A stretch of 64,000 bases of DNA from a virus. Positions 35,298-43,102 of this stretch are shown here, piece by piece (positions within the stretch are counted from its first letter, which is position 1; each line of letters begins with the position of its first letter). Both the position numbers and the translations under genes were made by a program. The stretch is taken from the IMG/VR virus record IMGVR_UViG_3300045256_000050, positions 62,001 to 126,000 of that record. The stretch is one strand, 5' to 3'. Below the pieces are notes generated by a model. It was given only the letters and a program-made list of their open reading frames with translations, was not told where the DNA came from and did no database searches.

Positions 35298-36308
35298 ATG
35301 GCTATTGGATTCGACGCCGGAACCTACAACTTGGTGTGCTGCCACCGCAACGATAAGGGAGACTTCCTTTACCGCCGGGAGGTTAACGCCTTCTTGGAAA
35401 TGCCTCTTGAGAACAAGTTCGTCTACAACATGATGAAGAAGGCAGGCGTGCCGCTGATCCTCCGGGAAGATGCGAACGTCGCCTACGCCATCGGTGAGGC
35501 CGCTGTCGAGATGGCTTACACGATGCCCCAGATCGAGCTTCGCCGCCCGATGAAGGACGGCTGTGTCAACCCGAAGGAGCGTGACGCTTTTCAAATCTTG
35601 AACATCATGGCCCACAGCCTGATCGGGGACGTTGCGGAAGACAAGACGACCCTGTACTACTCCGTCCCGGCCAACGCCGTGAACACAGAGACGGACGCTG
35701 ACTACCACCGCAAGATTCTCGACGCCATCTTCAAGGCGTACAAGAGCAAGAATGGGTACATCGTCAACGCCCACCCGATCAACGAAGCCCTCGCCCTGAT
35801 CTACGCCGAGTTGGCGAACAAGGCGTTCACGGGCATCGGCATCAGCTTCGGGGCCGGTATGGTCAACCTGTGTTACTCGATCTTCGCCGCCCCGGTGTTC
35901 CAGTTCTCGCTGGTCAACTCGGGCGACTGGATCGACAAGCAGGCCGCTAAGGCTCTCGGCGAGAGCGTGGCGTTCGTCAACAAGGAGAAGACGAAGATTG
36001 ACCTGGGCAAAGAGCCGACGAACAACACCGAGCGGGCCATCGGCACTCAGTACAAGCTCATGATCGAGAAGACCGTCGCCGGGATCAAGAAGGGTCTGGA
36101 AGACAGCAAGAAGGGTAACACCGCCGAGGCCGTTGACGTGGTGATCGCCGGTGGCACGTCGAGTCCTCCGGGCTTCGACAAGCTGTTCGAGACGGTGCTG
36201 CGTGAGGCCGAACTGCCGATCAAGATTGGCAAGGTCATCCGCCCGGCCGACCCGCTGTACAGTGTGGCCCGTGGCTGCCTCGTAGCAGCGGAGAACGCCA
36301 ATGTCTAA
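35298..36308 (+). CDS. Actin-like ATPase (ParM/MreB-type fold)
   Basis: Protein of 336 residues; ATG 35298 (MAIGFDAGTYNLV) is preferred over GTG 35289. All nucleotide-binding motifs of the actin/Hsp70 fold are visible: phosphate-1 (AIGFDAGTYN, 2-11), connect-1 (HPINEALALIY, 159-169), phosphate-2 (IGISFGAGMVNL, 180-191) and the adenosine motif (VVIAGGTSSPPGF, about 281-293). YYSVPANAVN (about 120-129) fits the subdomain IB/IIA link of plasmid and phage segregation proteins. Known phage actins build tracks or position DNA. Here it is followed by a membrane protein (8 bp overlap) and a capsid-like protein. Whether it polymerises cannot be told. Confidence 0.85.
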   Translation: MAIGFDAGTYNLVCCHRNDKGDFLYRREVNAFLEMPLENKFVYNMMKKAGVPLILREDANVAYAIGEAAVEMAYTMPQIELRRPMKDGCVNPKERDAFQILNIMAHSLIGDVAEDKTTLYYSVPANAVNTETDADYHRKILDAIFKAYKSKNGYIVNAHPINEALALIYAELANKAFTGIGISFGAGMVNLCYSIFAAPVFQFSLVNSGDWIDKQAAKALGESVAFVNKEKTKIDLGKEPTNNTERAIGTQYKLMIEKTVAGIKKGLEDSKKGNTAEAVDVVIAGGTSSPPGFDKLFETVLREAELPIKIGKVIRPADPLYSVARGCLVAAENANV

Positions 36309-36717
36309 CCGTCAGATGGCGTGCCTCGTCCCGATCTTCTGTTTCGTTGTCGGCGTGGCGGTGATGCTCAGTTGTATGGTCTGGCGGGTGGTTCCACCCG
36401 TCGGCCAGCCGATGAACCAACCCGCCCCGACAGCCCCGCCCGAGTTGAAGGGCAACAGGACGGTGATGGGCCACATCAGCACTCACCGCCTGGACGCCGA
36501 CGGGTTGATGCTGATGGTGTGTACGGACCAGTCCTGTCACAACGTTAAGATCACGAACAAATCCGAGATCATCGTAACCAACCTCAACGGTCGGCGTGAA
36601 CTCCACCACTCCTACGAGTCGGTTGCGGACATCTTGAGCAAGACCAAAGACTGTAACGCCGCCGTAGGAATCAGCGGCGGGAACGTGGAGATGGTCATCA
36701 TCTACTTGCCTGAATGA
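36301..36717 (+). CDS. Single-pass membrane protein, unknown
   Basis: Protein of 138 residues. One hydrophobic helix (MACLVPIFCFVVGVAVMLSC, residues 6-25) then a Pro-rich linker (about 30-50) and a small soluble domain that would be outside the membrane if the N-terminus is inside. It overlaps the actin-like gene by 8 bp, so the two are likely translationally coupled. It could anchor the actin-like filament or be unrelated. Ends 9 bp before the next gene. Confidence 0.75.
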   Translation: MSNRQMACLVPIFCFVVGVAVMLSCMVWRVVPPVGQPMNQPAPTAPPELKGNRTVMGHISTHRLDADGLMLMVCTDQSCHNVKITNKSEIIVTNLNGRRELHHSYESVADILSKTKDCNAAVGISGGNVEMVIIYLPE

Positions 36718-36726
36718 AAGGAAACA

Positions 36727-37191
36727 ATGGCAGCTAACATGTTTGGAATCGATATGGAAGAGAGTTTCTTGGATCACGACGAAGTGGTCAAGATGCTGGA
36801 GGCGGCGGGCACCCGATGTGCCTGGGATTTCAACACGGCCCTGGGCGACACGATCCGTGAGAAGTACGAATCCCTGTACATCAAGGTTGTGGAAGTCACC
36901 AACGTCCTGATTCGTAAGGGGGCGAGCGGGTTGTTCTGGATTTGTGCCTCGCCGGAAGTCGCCTCGATCTTCGAGGTTGCGACGATGGGCTTCTACCCGA
37001 CCAGTGCGGAACAGATCGAGTTGGGCACCAAGAAGGTTTACAAGCTCGGGGTCATGCAACGCCGGTGGAGCATCTACGTTGACCCGTCGCTCGACGGCAA
37101 CAAGGTTTTGATCGGGTGTGGCGAACACAAGATGCACGAGGGCGACGAAAAGAGCTACGCCGCAATGACCGTGGCTAACTTTGTCATCTGA
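36727..37191 (+). CDS. Stand-alone protein resembling the C-terminal part of a gp23-type capsid protein
   Basis: Protein of 154 residues after AAAGGA. Residues about 62-150 (RKGASGLFWICASPEVASIF, then TMGFYPTSAEQIELGTKKVY, RWSIYVDPSLDGNKVLIGC and an aromatic 'YAAMTVANFVI' end) follow the order seen at the C-terminal half of T4-like major capsid proteins: 'N.iv.Sp.va..l', 'G.l.g.y.VY.DP....+.lvG.+...y.Ay....'. The main gp23 gene lies 26 kb away and is incomplete here, so the two cannot be aligned. It may be a fragment, a specialised capsid-domain protein or a vertex component. The first 60 residues are helical and specific. Confidence 0.6.
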   Translation: MAANMFGIDMEESFLDHDEVVKMLEAAGTRCAWDFNTALGDTIREKYESLYIKVVEVTNVLIRKGASGLFWICASPEVASIFEVATMGFYPTSAEQIELGTKKVYKLGVMQRRWSIYVDPSLDGNKVLIGCGEHKMHEGDEKSYAAMTVANFVI

Positions 37192-37218
37192 TATTCACTG
37201 ATTGTCTTTCTTAACAAG

Positions 37219-37256
37219 AGCCGCAGCATTTTCGGGTGCTGCGGCTTATATATTTC
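37219..37256 (+). terminator. Probable rho-independent terminator
   Basis: Perfect 10-bp stem (AGCCGCAGCA / TGCTGCGGCT) with an 8-base loop (TTTTCGGG), followed by TATATATTTC rather than a clean T-run. Lies 28 bp after the stop of the capsid-like gene, so it may end the actin-like operon. Confidence 0.75.
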
Positions 37257-37312
37257 TTGTCTTACACCTGGGTAACGTGTGGGACATAGGTAAAAAATGT
37301 CAAAGGCAGTCT

Positions 37313-37858
37313 ATGAATTACACCGAAACGAAGGACGTGAAATCCGAGCGCACTAAGTGCGCATCAATTCCATTCCACTCACTGAATAACATTTGGAACA
37401 TGGACGGGCGAGAAGTGCGCCTGATCTATGAGCGTGAGTTCTTGAAGCAGATGAGTGCGTTCGGCATGCCGACGCTCGTCCGTCTTCCCGTCGATCCCAA
37501 TTTCGAATATCCGTTAACGTTCGAGCAACTGGTTGCTGCCGGTGTCGAGCAGTACGTCGTCGAGGACTACAAGGGTTACTCCTGGTATCCGCACGACCTG
37601 CTGGTGTTGGCGGGTGTCGTGGCGTCGTCGGAGCCGGAAGTGGTGGAAGAGGAAGAAGAAACCTTCGAGGAACCAGTCGTCCTCACCTACGTCGAACCAG
37701 AATCTCGTGCAACCCGCTACTCTAAGTTGATCGGCGGTTGCCTGAAAAATTGGTATCGGAGTTGTGTCGCCGGGACTAGATACCTGCGAAATCATCTGGT
37801 GCAAGCCAAGCGGTTTGCCCGGAAGAAACTGAAATGCCTGTACAAAGAAAGAGAGTGA
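37313..37858 (+). CDS. Unknown protein with acidic middle and basic C-terminus
   Basis: Protein of 181 residues. ATG 37313, after AAAGG, is chosen because longer starts would run through the terminator at 37219-37256. The middle contains an acidic stretch (PEVVEEEEETFEEP, about 108-121) and the last 40 residues are Lys/Arg-rich (RFARKKLKCLYKERE). No family recognised. Followed after 4 bp by the duplicated-domain gene. Confidence 0.65.
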   Translation: MNYTETKDVKSERTKCASIPFHSLNNIWNMDGREVRLIYEREFLKQMSAFGMPTLVRLPVDPNFEYPLTFEQLVAAGVEQYVVEDYKGYSWYPHDLLVLAGVVASSEPEVVEEEEETFEEPVVLTYVEPESRATRYSKLIGGCLKNWYRSCVAGTRYLRNHLVQAKRFARKKLKCLYKERE

Positions 37859-37862
37859 AAAG

Positions 37863-38363
37863 ATGGTTGAAGAACGTACCTTTATCCACAAGTTCGTGAA
37901 CGACTTGGGCGTTGCCGCCTACCTGCTGATGCACGGGTACACCGTGATCGGGAAGAAGGCTAAGTCGATCTTCTTCGAGTGTCATAACGAAGAAGAGGCC
38001 CAGGAGTTCGATAAGATGGTTCTCGAATATCAGCCGCCAAACGAGTTCTACACGTTTGATAGCTGTCTGATGTTCTTGAAGAAGATCAACGAGCAAGTCC
38101 CTGCTCAACTGGACGATTCCATCCACAAGGTCGTCAGTGACCTGGGTGTGGCTGCGTACTTGCTAATGCACGAGTACCGGCCGAATGCGATGGGCCTGAA
38201 GGTGATCGGGAAGCGTGGTAAGCACGTTTACTTCGAGCATCCGGCTGGTCGGGGCGAGGACTTCAAGCGGCTGAGCTACGAGTATCTGCCGAGCCAGTTC
38301 CAGACCTACGACAGCAACCTCATGGCATTGAAGAAGATTGGGGAATATCTACCCGACGAGTGA
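37863..38363 (+). CDS. Tandem duplication of a DUF5659-like domain
   Basis: Protein of 166 residues made of two similar halves. Unit 1 (about 6-80): FVNDLGVAAYLLMHGYTVIG with KKAKSIFFECH; unit 2 (about 86-165): VVSDLGVAAYLLMHEYRPNA with KVIGKRGKHVYFEHP. The 'DLGVAAYLLMH.Y...GKKg..iyFe' pattern is that of DUF5659-like short proteins. Both halves end with 'FYTFDS.L..LKKI' / 'FQTYDSNLMALKKI', so the whole unit was duplicated. Role unknown. Confidence 0.75.
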   Translation: MVEERTFIHKFVNDLGVAAYLLMHGYTVIGKKAKSIFFECHNEEEAQEFDKMVLEYQPPNEFYTFDSCLMFLKKINEQVPAQLDDSIHKVVSDLGVAAYLLMHEYRPNAMGLKVIGKRGKHVYFEHPAGRGEDFKRLSYEYLPSQFQTYDSNLMALKKIGEYLPDE

Positions 38364-38381
38364 TTTTGATCCTTTTTCGGG

Positions 38382-38390
38382 TATATAAAT
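38382..38390 (+). promoter_or_regulatory. TATATAAAT element, candidate late-type promoter
   Basis: TATATAAAT, the closest match in the window to the T4 late consensus TATAAATA, stands 20 bp before the ATG at 38411, in a short AT-rich gap with GAGAGGGG ribosome-binding sequence after it. Supports a new transcript starting at the long structural gene. Confidence 0.5.
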
Positions 38391-38410
38391 CATTCGAGAG
38401 GGGAAACGTT

Positions 38411-41005
38411 ATGCTATTGAGTTTTGACGATTTCCGAAAGACTCGGCGGCAATCCGCCATTGCCGAGTCTTCGGTACTGGAAGCAATCGACCACATGTTC
38501 GACCAGTTCAAGGTCGATCTGTCCGAGTCCGCACGGCTCAACGTCGTTCTTACTGAACACTACGACCCGCTGGCACATTTCGTAATGGAATCGGTTCTGC
38601 GGGAAGACGAGCGTCAAAACAAAATCTTCCTCGAAGCCTACATCGACTACTGCAAAAAGAACTTCCATAACTACATTATCGAGGCGACCAGCACGGGCGG
38701 GGCGTTCGACGCAACTGCGTTGAAGAAGAACCTCGTCAATGCACTGAACCAATTCTCCAAGCAGGTTAAGGTTCAGATCGCCAAGATCATCAATACATCT
38801 CGTACATCAGCCGATCCGTCAGCGGATTCGTCTTTAAGTCCTCCTCCTCATTCTCACAGCGGAGACGAGGGCGGGTCGGCTGGTATTACACCCCCAGGTC
38901 CGAGTGGTATGCCGAAACCGGCAACCGCCGCTGGGTTGGCGGGGGCAGGGTTCAAACCTGCCGGTTCCGCCTCGACTCCACCGTCTGCCCCGGCACCGGG
39001 TTCTGAAGAAGAAGCCCCGACATCCGCAGCCGCACCGGCACCCAAGAAGGGAGGCTGGCCGTGGCGGCGTTTCGATACGTCTAAGGGCAACCTCCTGAGC
39101 CGTGGCCTGAAGGGCGTGGCGAACCTCGTTCGCACCCCGCTCCATTGGGCTGCTAACAAAATCCGTAGTGCGTGGAGAGGCGACAGCCTGCCCGAAAACG
39201 TCGTCAATGCGATGGCCCTCCTGTTGGAAGAGGCCGCTAACGAGCAGCTTGAGAAGCTGATGAAGGACGTTGACGAGTTGACGGCAACTCTTGAGAAATA
39301 CATCAGCGACCAGATCGACAAGTACGCTGCGGCCCTCGGTGCGATGCCGAAGCCGACCGGCCCGACTGGCACGCCTGAAGTGACCCCGACCGGCCCGGCC
39401 GGTGCCGCTGATGCGGTCAAGCCGGAAGCTCCGGCCGAGAAGGCATTGCCGCCTGAGAAAGTTGCAGCCGCTACGGGCGTTGACCCCGAAGCTGCTAAGG
39501 CTGGTGCGGCTGAAGGTGCAGACCCGCTCGCAGAACGGGTGAAGTTCCTGAAGTCCATCCTCGGCGGGCATCGGTTGAACAACTCGTTCCTGAAGGCTCT
39601 CCAGGCCGCACTGACGAGCGTGGACAGCGGGGCCGCTATCCGTGCCCGGCCGATGATTAAGAAACTGATCGCTGGCATCGCCAGCGACACTCCGAACGAC
39701 GACTGGAGTCGGTTCGGCGGCACCGCTAAGAAGTGGCGTAGTCGGGCCATCCCGGCTATGGATATTCTGAAGCAGGCCGTGTACAACGCCATGCAGAAGA
39801 AGAACGCCGGTCAGCCGGTTGACCTGTCCGACGAGATCATCGACCTGATGCGTAACGAGGACAAGCGGGCGAAGGTAGACATGGCTGGCATCTTTGACAA
39901 GATCAAGGGTAAGGCCGCTGCCGCTACCGGCACCACGCCTCCGGCCGCAAGCACGCCGCCGCCTGCTGGCTCTAAGCCAGCAGCAGGTTCGCCGCTCCCG
40001 AAGCCGCCGCTTCCGGGTACGGCACCGATGGATACCCGTAAGCCGGGTCAGCCGCCAGCCCCGGTTAGCGGCACGGCCCCAGGGGCGGGTGCGTCGAAGA
40101 TTAAGGGCGATGCCAACACCGACGTGACTGGCAGCGGTACACAAACCGTCAACGTGAACGGCAAAGAAGTTGATCCGACGACTGCTGTGAAGGCGGTGGT
40201 GGCAAGCGTCACGAACGCCAAGCCGGGTTCGCCGCTCGAAGTCTTCGCCGACATGGACGAGAACGACGACTTCTTCACCAAGTACCTGCCGCCGCTCGCA
40301 CAGCGGGCCGTCAGCCTGTCCTTGTTGAAGAACGACCCGTTGACGCCGGACAAGATCGTTGAACTGGTGAAGGCGGCTGTTCGCAACACGAAGGACAAGG
40401 TTCCGTTCCCACCGGAAGTGCTGGCGTTCGCCGGGGTTGATGCAACTCCGTCGTCCACGCCTCCGGCAAAGCGTCCGGGGTCTGAAGCCCCGACCGCTGC
40501 TCCCGAGGCTGGCAAGGTTGCTCCTGAAGCCAAGCCGGAAGCCGGTAAGCCAGAAGCACCGAAGGTTGCTCCTGAAGCCAAGCCGGAAGCCGGTAAGCCA
40601 GAAGCCCCGAAGGCTGGCGGCATGAAGATGTCGGAAGACCCGAATGCCCAGAAGGCGTTGGAAGCGTACCTCGCTGCTAAGAACCCGAAGGCTGCGGGCA
40701 ACGCACACTACCCGGTTTCGATCCGGCTGACGGCCATCCGTAACGCTATGGCGAAGGACGGCCTGGGTTCGATTGAAGAACTGGAAGGCATGTCGCCGGA
40801 ACAACTGGCACTCAAGATTAAGGGTGCGGAAGTCGGCGTAGAGAAGCCGACCGAAGCCCCGAAGGAAACTCCGAAGGAGGCTCCAAAGGAAGCCCCGAAG
40901 CCAGAGGCTAAGAAGGGCGAGGAGAAGAAGCCGGAAGAGAAGAAGGAAGCTCCGAAGCCGGAAGAGAAGAAGAAGGACGGCGAGGGCGACGTAAAAAAAA
41001 AGTAA
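38411..41005 (+). CDS. Large Pro/Ala/Lys-rich protein, probable virion or injected protein (zero-frame product)
   Basis: Protein of 864 residues. ATG 38411 (MLLSFDDFRKTRRQ) has good GAGAGGGG upstream; an in-frame GTG at 38360 lies in the previous gene. Domains: helical N-terminus (1-130), Ser/Pro-rich linker (about 135-210), a helical region (about 215-305), Pro/Ala linkers, a helical domain (about 370-495), another linker (about 500-570), further helical parts, and a Lys/Glu/Pro tail with two exact-length 16-residue units (AKPEAGKPEAPKVAPE type) encoded by a tandem 48-bp repeat at 40514-40609. The architecture resembles long virion internal proteins. The zero frame ends at TAA 41003, directly after an A AAA AAG slippery site. 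Confidence 0.8.
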   Translation: MLLSFDDFRKTRRQSAIAESSVLEAIDHMFDQFKVDLSESARLNVVLTEHYDPLAHFVMESVLREDERQNKIFLEAYIDYCKKNFHNYIIEATSTGGAFDATALKKNLVNALNQFSKQVKVQIAKIINTSRTSADPSADSSLSPPPHSHSGDEGGSAGITPPGPSGMPKPATAAGLAGAGFKPAGSASTPPSAPAPGSEEEAPTSAAAPAPKKGGWPWRRFDTSKGNLLSRGLKGVANLVRTPLHWAANKIRSAWRGDSLPENVVNAMALLLEEAANEQLEKLMKDVDELTATLEKYISDQIDKYAAALGAMPKPTGPTGTPEVTPTGPAGAADAVKPEAPAEKALPPEKVAAATGVDPEAAKAGAAEGADPLAERVKFLKSILGGHRLNNSFLKALQAALTSVDSGAAIRARPMIKKLIAGIASDTPNDDWSRFGGTAKKWRSRAIPAMDILKQAVYNAMQKKNAGQPVDLSDEIIDLMRNEDKRAKVDMAGIFDKIKGKAAAATGTTPPAASTPPPAGSKPAAGSPLPKPPLPGTAPMDTRKPGQPPAPVSGTAPGAGASKIKGDANTDVTGSGTQTVNVNGKEVDPTTAVKAVVASVTNAKPGSPLEVFADMDENDDFFTKYLPPLAQRAVSLSLLKNDPLTPDKIVELVKAAVRNTKDKVPFPPEVLAFAGVDATPSSTPPAKRPGSEAPTAAPEAGKVAPEAKPEAGKPEAPKVAPEAKPEAGKPEAPKAGGMKMSEDPNAQKALEAYLAAKNPKAAGNAHYPVSIRLTAIRNAMAKDGLGSIEELEGMSPEQLALKIKGAEVGVEKPTEAPKETPKEAPKEAPKPEAKKGEEKKPEEKKEAPKPEEKKKDGEGDVKKK
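40514..40609 (+). repeat. Tandem 48-bp repeat inside the 38411 gene
   Basis: Two copies (40514-40561, 40562-40609) differing by only one base near their ends. Each encodes a 16-residue Pro/Glu/Ala/Lys unit. Likely adjustable-length linker DNA. Confidence 0.9.
40996..41002 (+). promoter_or_regulatory. Probable programmed -1 ribosomal frameshift site
   Basis: Heptamer A AAA AAG in the zero frame, inside a run of nine A, immediately followed by the zero-frame stop TAA. This is the same heptamer as in E. coli dnaX and IS1-type elements. A purine-rich, Shine-Dalgarno-like stretch (GGCGAGGG, about 40979-40986) lies about 10 bases upstream, as in dnaX; a short stem (TGTCG/CGACA) occurs at about 41025-41038. 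A -1 slip leads into 92 more codons ending at 41280. A sequencing error in the A9 run is the alternative. Confidence 0.6.
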
Positions 41006-41280
41006 TTGACGCCGGAGACGAGTATGTCGCCCCCGACAGCGTGGACGCAGTGATCGATAACGTGAGCGACGAAGACTTGCTCGGCAAGGTCGATGTGGTG
41101 CTGGGTAGCCGCTGGGGCGAAAAGTTCAGAGACTACCTGCAAGACATGCTCGACCAGGAGATGACGGGCACGCCCGACAAACTGGTCAGACGTGCCCTGG
41201 CTAAAGTCTCTGCGGCTCGGAAGGCGAAGAAGAATCGGTTCGCCGACGATCACGACGACGACGCCTGGGGTGAAGACTAA
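41002..41280 (+). CDS. -1 frame extension of the 38411 protein (92 codons)
   Basis: After a -1 shift at 40996-41002, reading continues V-I-D-A-G-D-E-Y-V and then to residue 92, giving a 956-residue fusion. The region has a coherent helical protein (LLGKVDVVLGSRWGEKFRDY, then LDQEMTGTPDKLVRRALAKV) and a charged tail (DDHDDDAWGED). There is no ATG in frame: only GTG codons at 41041 and 41050 could start it independently, without a convincing ribosome-binding site. This makes expression as a fusion the simpler reading. The stop overlaps that of the converging gene at 41277. Confidence 0.6.
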   Translation, partial: VIDAGDEYVAPDSVDAVIDNVSDEDLLGKVDVVLGSRWGEKFRDYLQDMLDQEMTGTPDKLVRRALAKVSAARKAKKNRFADDHDDDAWGED

Positions 41281-41738
41281 CGCTTCTTGTTGTCGAAGCC
41301 TTCTTTCGATTGCTTCGCCAACTGCGTCAGACGCCGAATATCAACGAACGCCGCCTCTTGCTGGGGCGGCGTTTCTTCTTTTACGGCCGGGGGCGTGGCG
41401 GTGGTCGGGGCAAGGTGCGGACTCACGTCGCTGACGACCTTCTTGCCGGACTTCTTCTCGTACTCCTCGATCATCTTTCGGTGTTCGGGGTTGTTCACCG
41501 GGTCCAGCACGATCTCCTCTTGGATGCTGATGACGCTCTGCATCGGGAAGAAGGCGACGGTCCCGTTGTAGGGGTGCGTCCCCCAGATGCACTCACGGCC
41601 GATTTCCTGAACTTCCACAACGAAGTGTTCTCGGGCGAACGTCTCGTTGAACTCACGGTTGATGGGGCTGGTCAGGATGGTGCAGACCTTGCCCTTGAAG
41701 TATTGCAGCCTCTCGACTGTCTTGGCGGTGATTTCCAT
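41277..41738 (-). CDS. Unknown protein (153 aa)
   Basis: Minus-strand gene with GAGG before ATG. The N-terminal 85 residues are beta-rich (MEITAKTVERLQYFKGKVCT; HFVVEVQEIGREC; TVAFFPMQSVISIQEEIVL), then a helical basic stretch and a Pro-rich linker (APTTATPPAVKEETPP). Function unknown. Divergent from the 41771 gene with only 32 bp between. Confidence 0.65.
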   Translation of the reverse strand: MEITAKTVERLQYFKGKVCTILTSPINREFNETFAREHFVVEVQEIGRECIWGTHPYNGTVAFFPMQSVISIQEEIVLDPVNNPEHRKMIEEYEKKSGKKVVSDVSPHLAPTTATPPAVKEETPPQQEAAFVDIRRLTQLAKQSKEGFDNKKR

Positions 41739-41770
41739 ATGATCCTCAATTCGGGTTGATATATAAGAGC

Positions 41771-41998
41771 ATGCCAGCTAAAAGTAAATCCCAACAACGG
41801 TTCTTCGGCATGGTACACAAGTGCCAGAAGACCGGCAATTGCGCCAGCCCCGAAGTCAAGAAAGTTGCGGGGGACATCAGCTACGACGATGCGGACGACT
41901 TCGCCTCGACCAAGCACAAGGGCTTGCCCGAAAAGAAAGAAGAGGGCTACAAAGGCCCGTTTAGCCGGTGGCTAGAAGCTAAGCTCGCTTCATCCTAA
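41771..41998 (+). CDS. Small conserved phage-type protein (DUF3008-like)
   Basis: Protein of 75 residues beginning MPAKSKSQQRFFGMVHKC, the start typical of a family of short phage proteins ('MPAKSKaQqrlfgm...'). Rest is Lys/Ser/Asp-rich. ATG 41771 is preferred to TTG 41756. A TATATAAG element at 41760-41767 sits right before the ATG, so if it were a promoter the transcript would be leaderless. Overlaps the end of the primase gene by 20 bp on the opposite strand. Function unknown. Confidence 0.75.
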   Translation: MPAKSKSQQRFFGMVHKCQKTGNCASPEVKKVAGDISYDDADDFASTKHKGLPEKKEEGYKGPFSRWLEAKLASS

Positions 41999-43028
41999 GC
42001 ATCTCTTCGGTCCACATGTTGAAAGGCATCTCGAACTTCTCGATGTATGCCTTGACGACGGCATCGCCCTTTTTCTGGTAGAGTTCGTTCCAGTCCTTGT
42101 ACCCCTTCGGGGGTCGGACGTAATGGACTTCAGTGAAACCGGCAGCCAGCAGCTTGTTTCCGTTCTCGATGGTGGCCTCGAACCCCGTGTCCTTCCGTTT
42201 CCCTTCGTCGTTGTCGTAGGCCAAGACCGGGATGTAACCCCGGAGCATGTTGATCTGGGCGTCGGTGATCGACTTGCCGCCCTGCCCGCACCCGTTCAGC
42301 CCGCACAGGTCTAGCACGATGGCGTCGAACTCGCCCTCGGTGATGTAGAGCTTCTTCCCTTTTCTCGGCCACTGACGACAGAACAGGACGTTTTCCTGTG
42401 ACAGATTCGGGTCGTCGGGCTTCATGTATTTCAGCCCGCCCTCTTTCACGTTCCGGGCGTTCCAGTAGATCAATCGGCCTTGCTGGTCGAAGTACGGGAT
42501 AACGATCCGGTTGCGGTAATCCCCGTCCGTGCAGTAGTACAGCCCGTCGCTCGGCAGGTTCCGGGAGCGGAGGTAGTTGCAGGCGATTCGCTTGTTACGA
42601 CTCAGTGAGGGCATGTCGTCGATCTTGTAGGTGTCCGGCGGGAACTCGATCCCGGCGTTCACCGGCTCGTCGGGGGCCGGGGCCACTTCGTCCATCGGGC
42701 TGTTGAAGAAGGCATGGACACGGGCTTCGAGTGCCCTCAGTGAAGGGATGTTGCAGATCGTCTCTTCGGCTTCCTCGAAGGTGCATTTATCGACGTAGGC
42801 GACGAGGGAGACGAGACTTCCGGCCTTGTGGGTCTTCCAGCAGCGGTAGGAGCCACGCTCGCCGTGCTTCGACTTGCCGCCGCTGGGGTTCATCCACAAG
42901 TGGAACTTGTGGTCGTCGTTGACGAACACGGAGTTCACTTTGATTTCGTCGCCGTGGACACGCACGTTTTCAACGCCAAAGCGTTCTTGTGCCCACTTCA
43001 GGAATGTTTCGTAATCGACGTTGCTCAT
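41979..43028 (-). CDS. DNA primase with TOPRIM domain
   Basis: Protein of 349 residues. TOPRIM marks: KLYITEGEFDAIVLD (226-240, catalytic Glu) and VLAYDNDEGKR (268-278, Asp-x-Asp). Ahead of it, RNRIVIPYFDQQGRLIYWNA (172-191) fits the primase core N-terminal part. Residues about 40-80 (HKFHLWMNP...SYRCWKTHKAGSLVSLVAYV) occupy the place of the zinc ribbon, but only one Cys plus His residues remain, so the CHC2 zinc finger is degenerate. Primase makes RNA primers for lagging-strand synthesis. No helicase gene adjoins it. Probably a replication gene inserted in, or rearranged to, the structural region. Confidence 0.9.
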   Translation of the reverse strand: MSNVDYETFLKWAQERFGVENVRVHGDEIKVNSVFVNDDHKFHLWMNPSGGKSKHGERGSYRCWKTHKAGSLVSLVAYVDKCTFEEAEETICNIPSLRALEARVHAFFNSPMDEVAPAPDEPVNAGIEFPPDTYKIDDMPSLSRNKRIACNYLRSRNLPSDGLYYCTDGDYRNRIVIPYFDQQGRLIYWNARNVKEGGLKYMKPDDPNLSQENVLFCRQWPRKGKKLYITEGEFDAIVLDLCGLNGCGQGGKSITDAQINMLRGYIPVLAYDNDEGKRKDTGFEATIENGNKLLAAGFTEVHYVRPPKGYKDWNELYQKKGDAVVKAYIEKFEMPFNMWTEEMLRMKRA

Positions 43029-43065
43029 TAGTGAATCTCGTCTGGACTTACGCCCTGCAAATAGC

Positions 43066-43072
43066 TATATTA
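43066..43072 (+). promoter_or_regulatory. TATATTA element in the divergent primase/nuclease gap
   Basis: AGCTATATTA in the 74 bp between the divergent primase and nuclease genes, followed by TAACAGGA. Similar context to the element at 108 (AGCTATATAC then TAACAGGAG). Weak promoter candidate. Confidence 0.25.
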
Positions 43073-43102
43073 CTTTAGTCTCTAACAGGAAACAAGTGCA
43101 GG

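Noticed and set aside
38834-40804. Long minus-strand frame opposite the Pro/Ala-rich gene
   Set aside because: Arg/Cys-rich shadow of a biased coding sequence; no start signals.
41041-41280. Independent small gene starting at GTG 41041
   Set aside because: No ribosome-binding site, and the slippery site with coherent coding upstream of the GTG makes a frameshift extension the simpler reading; not fully excluded.
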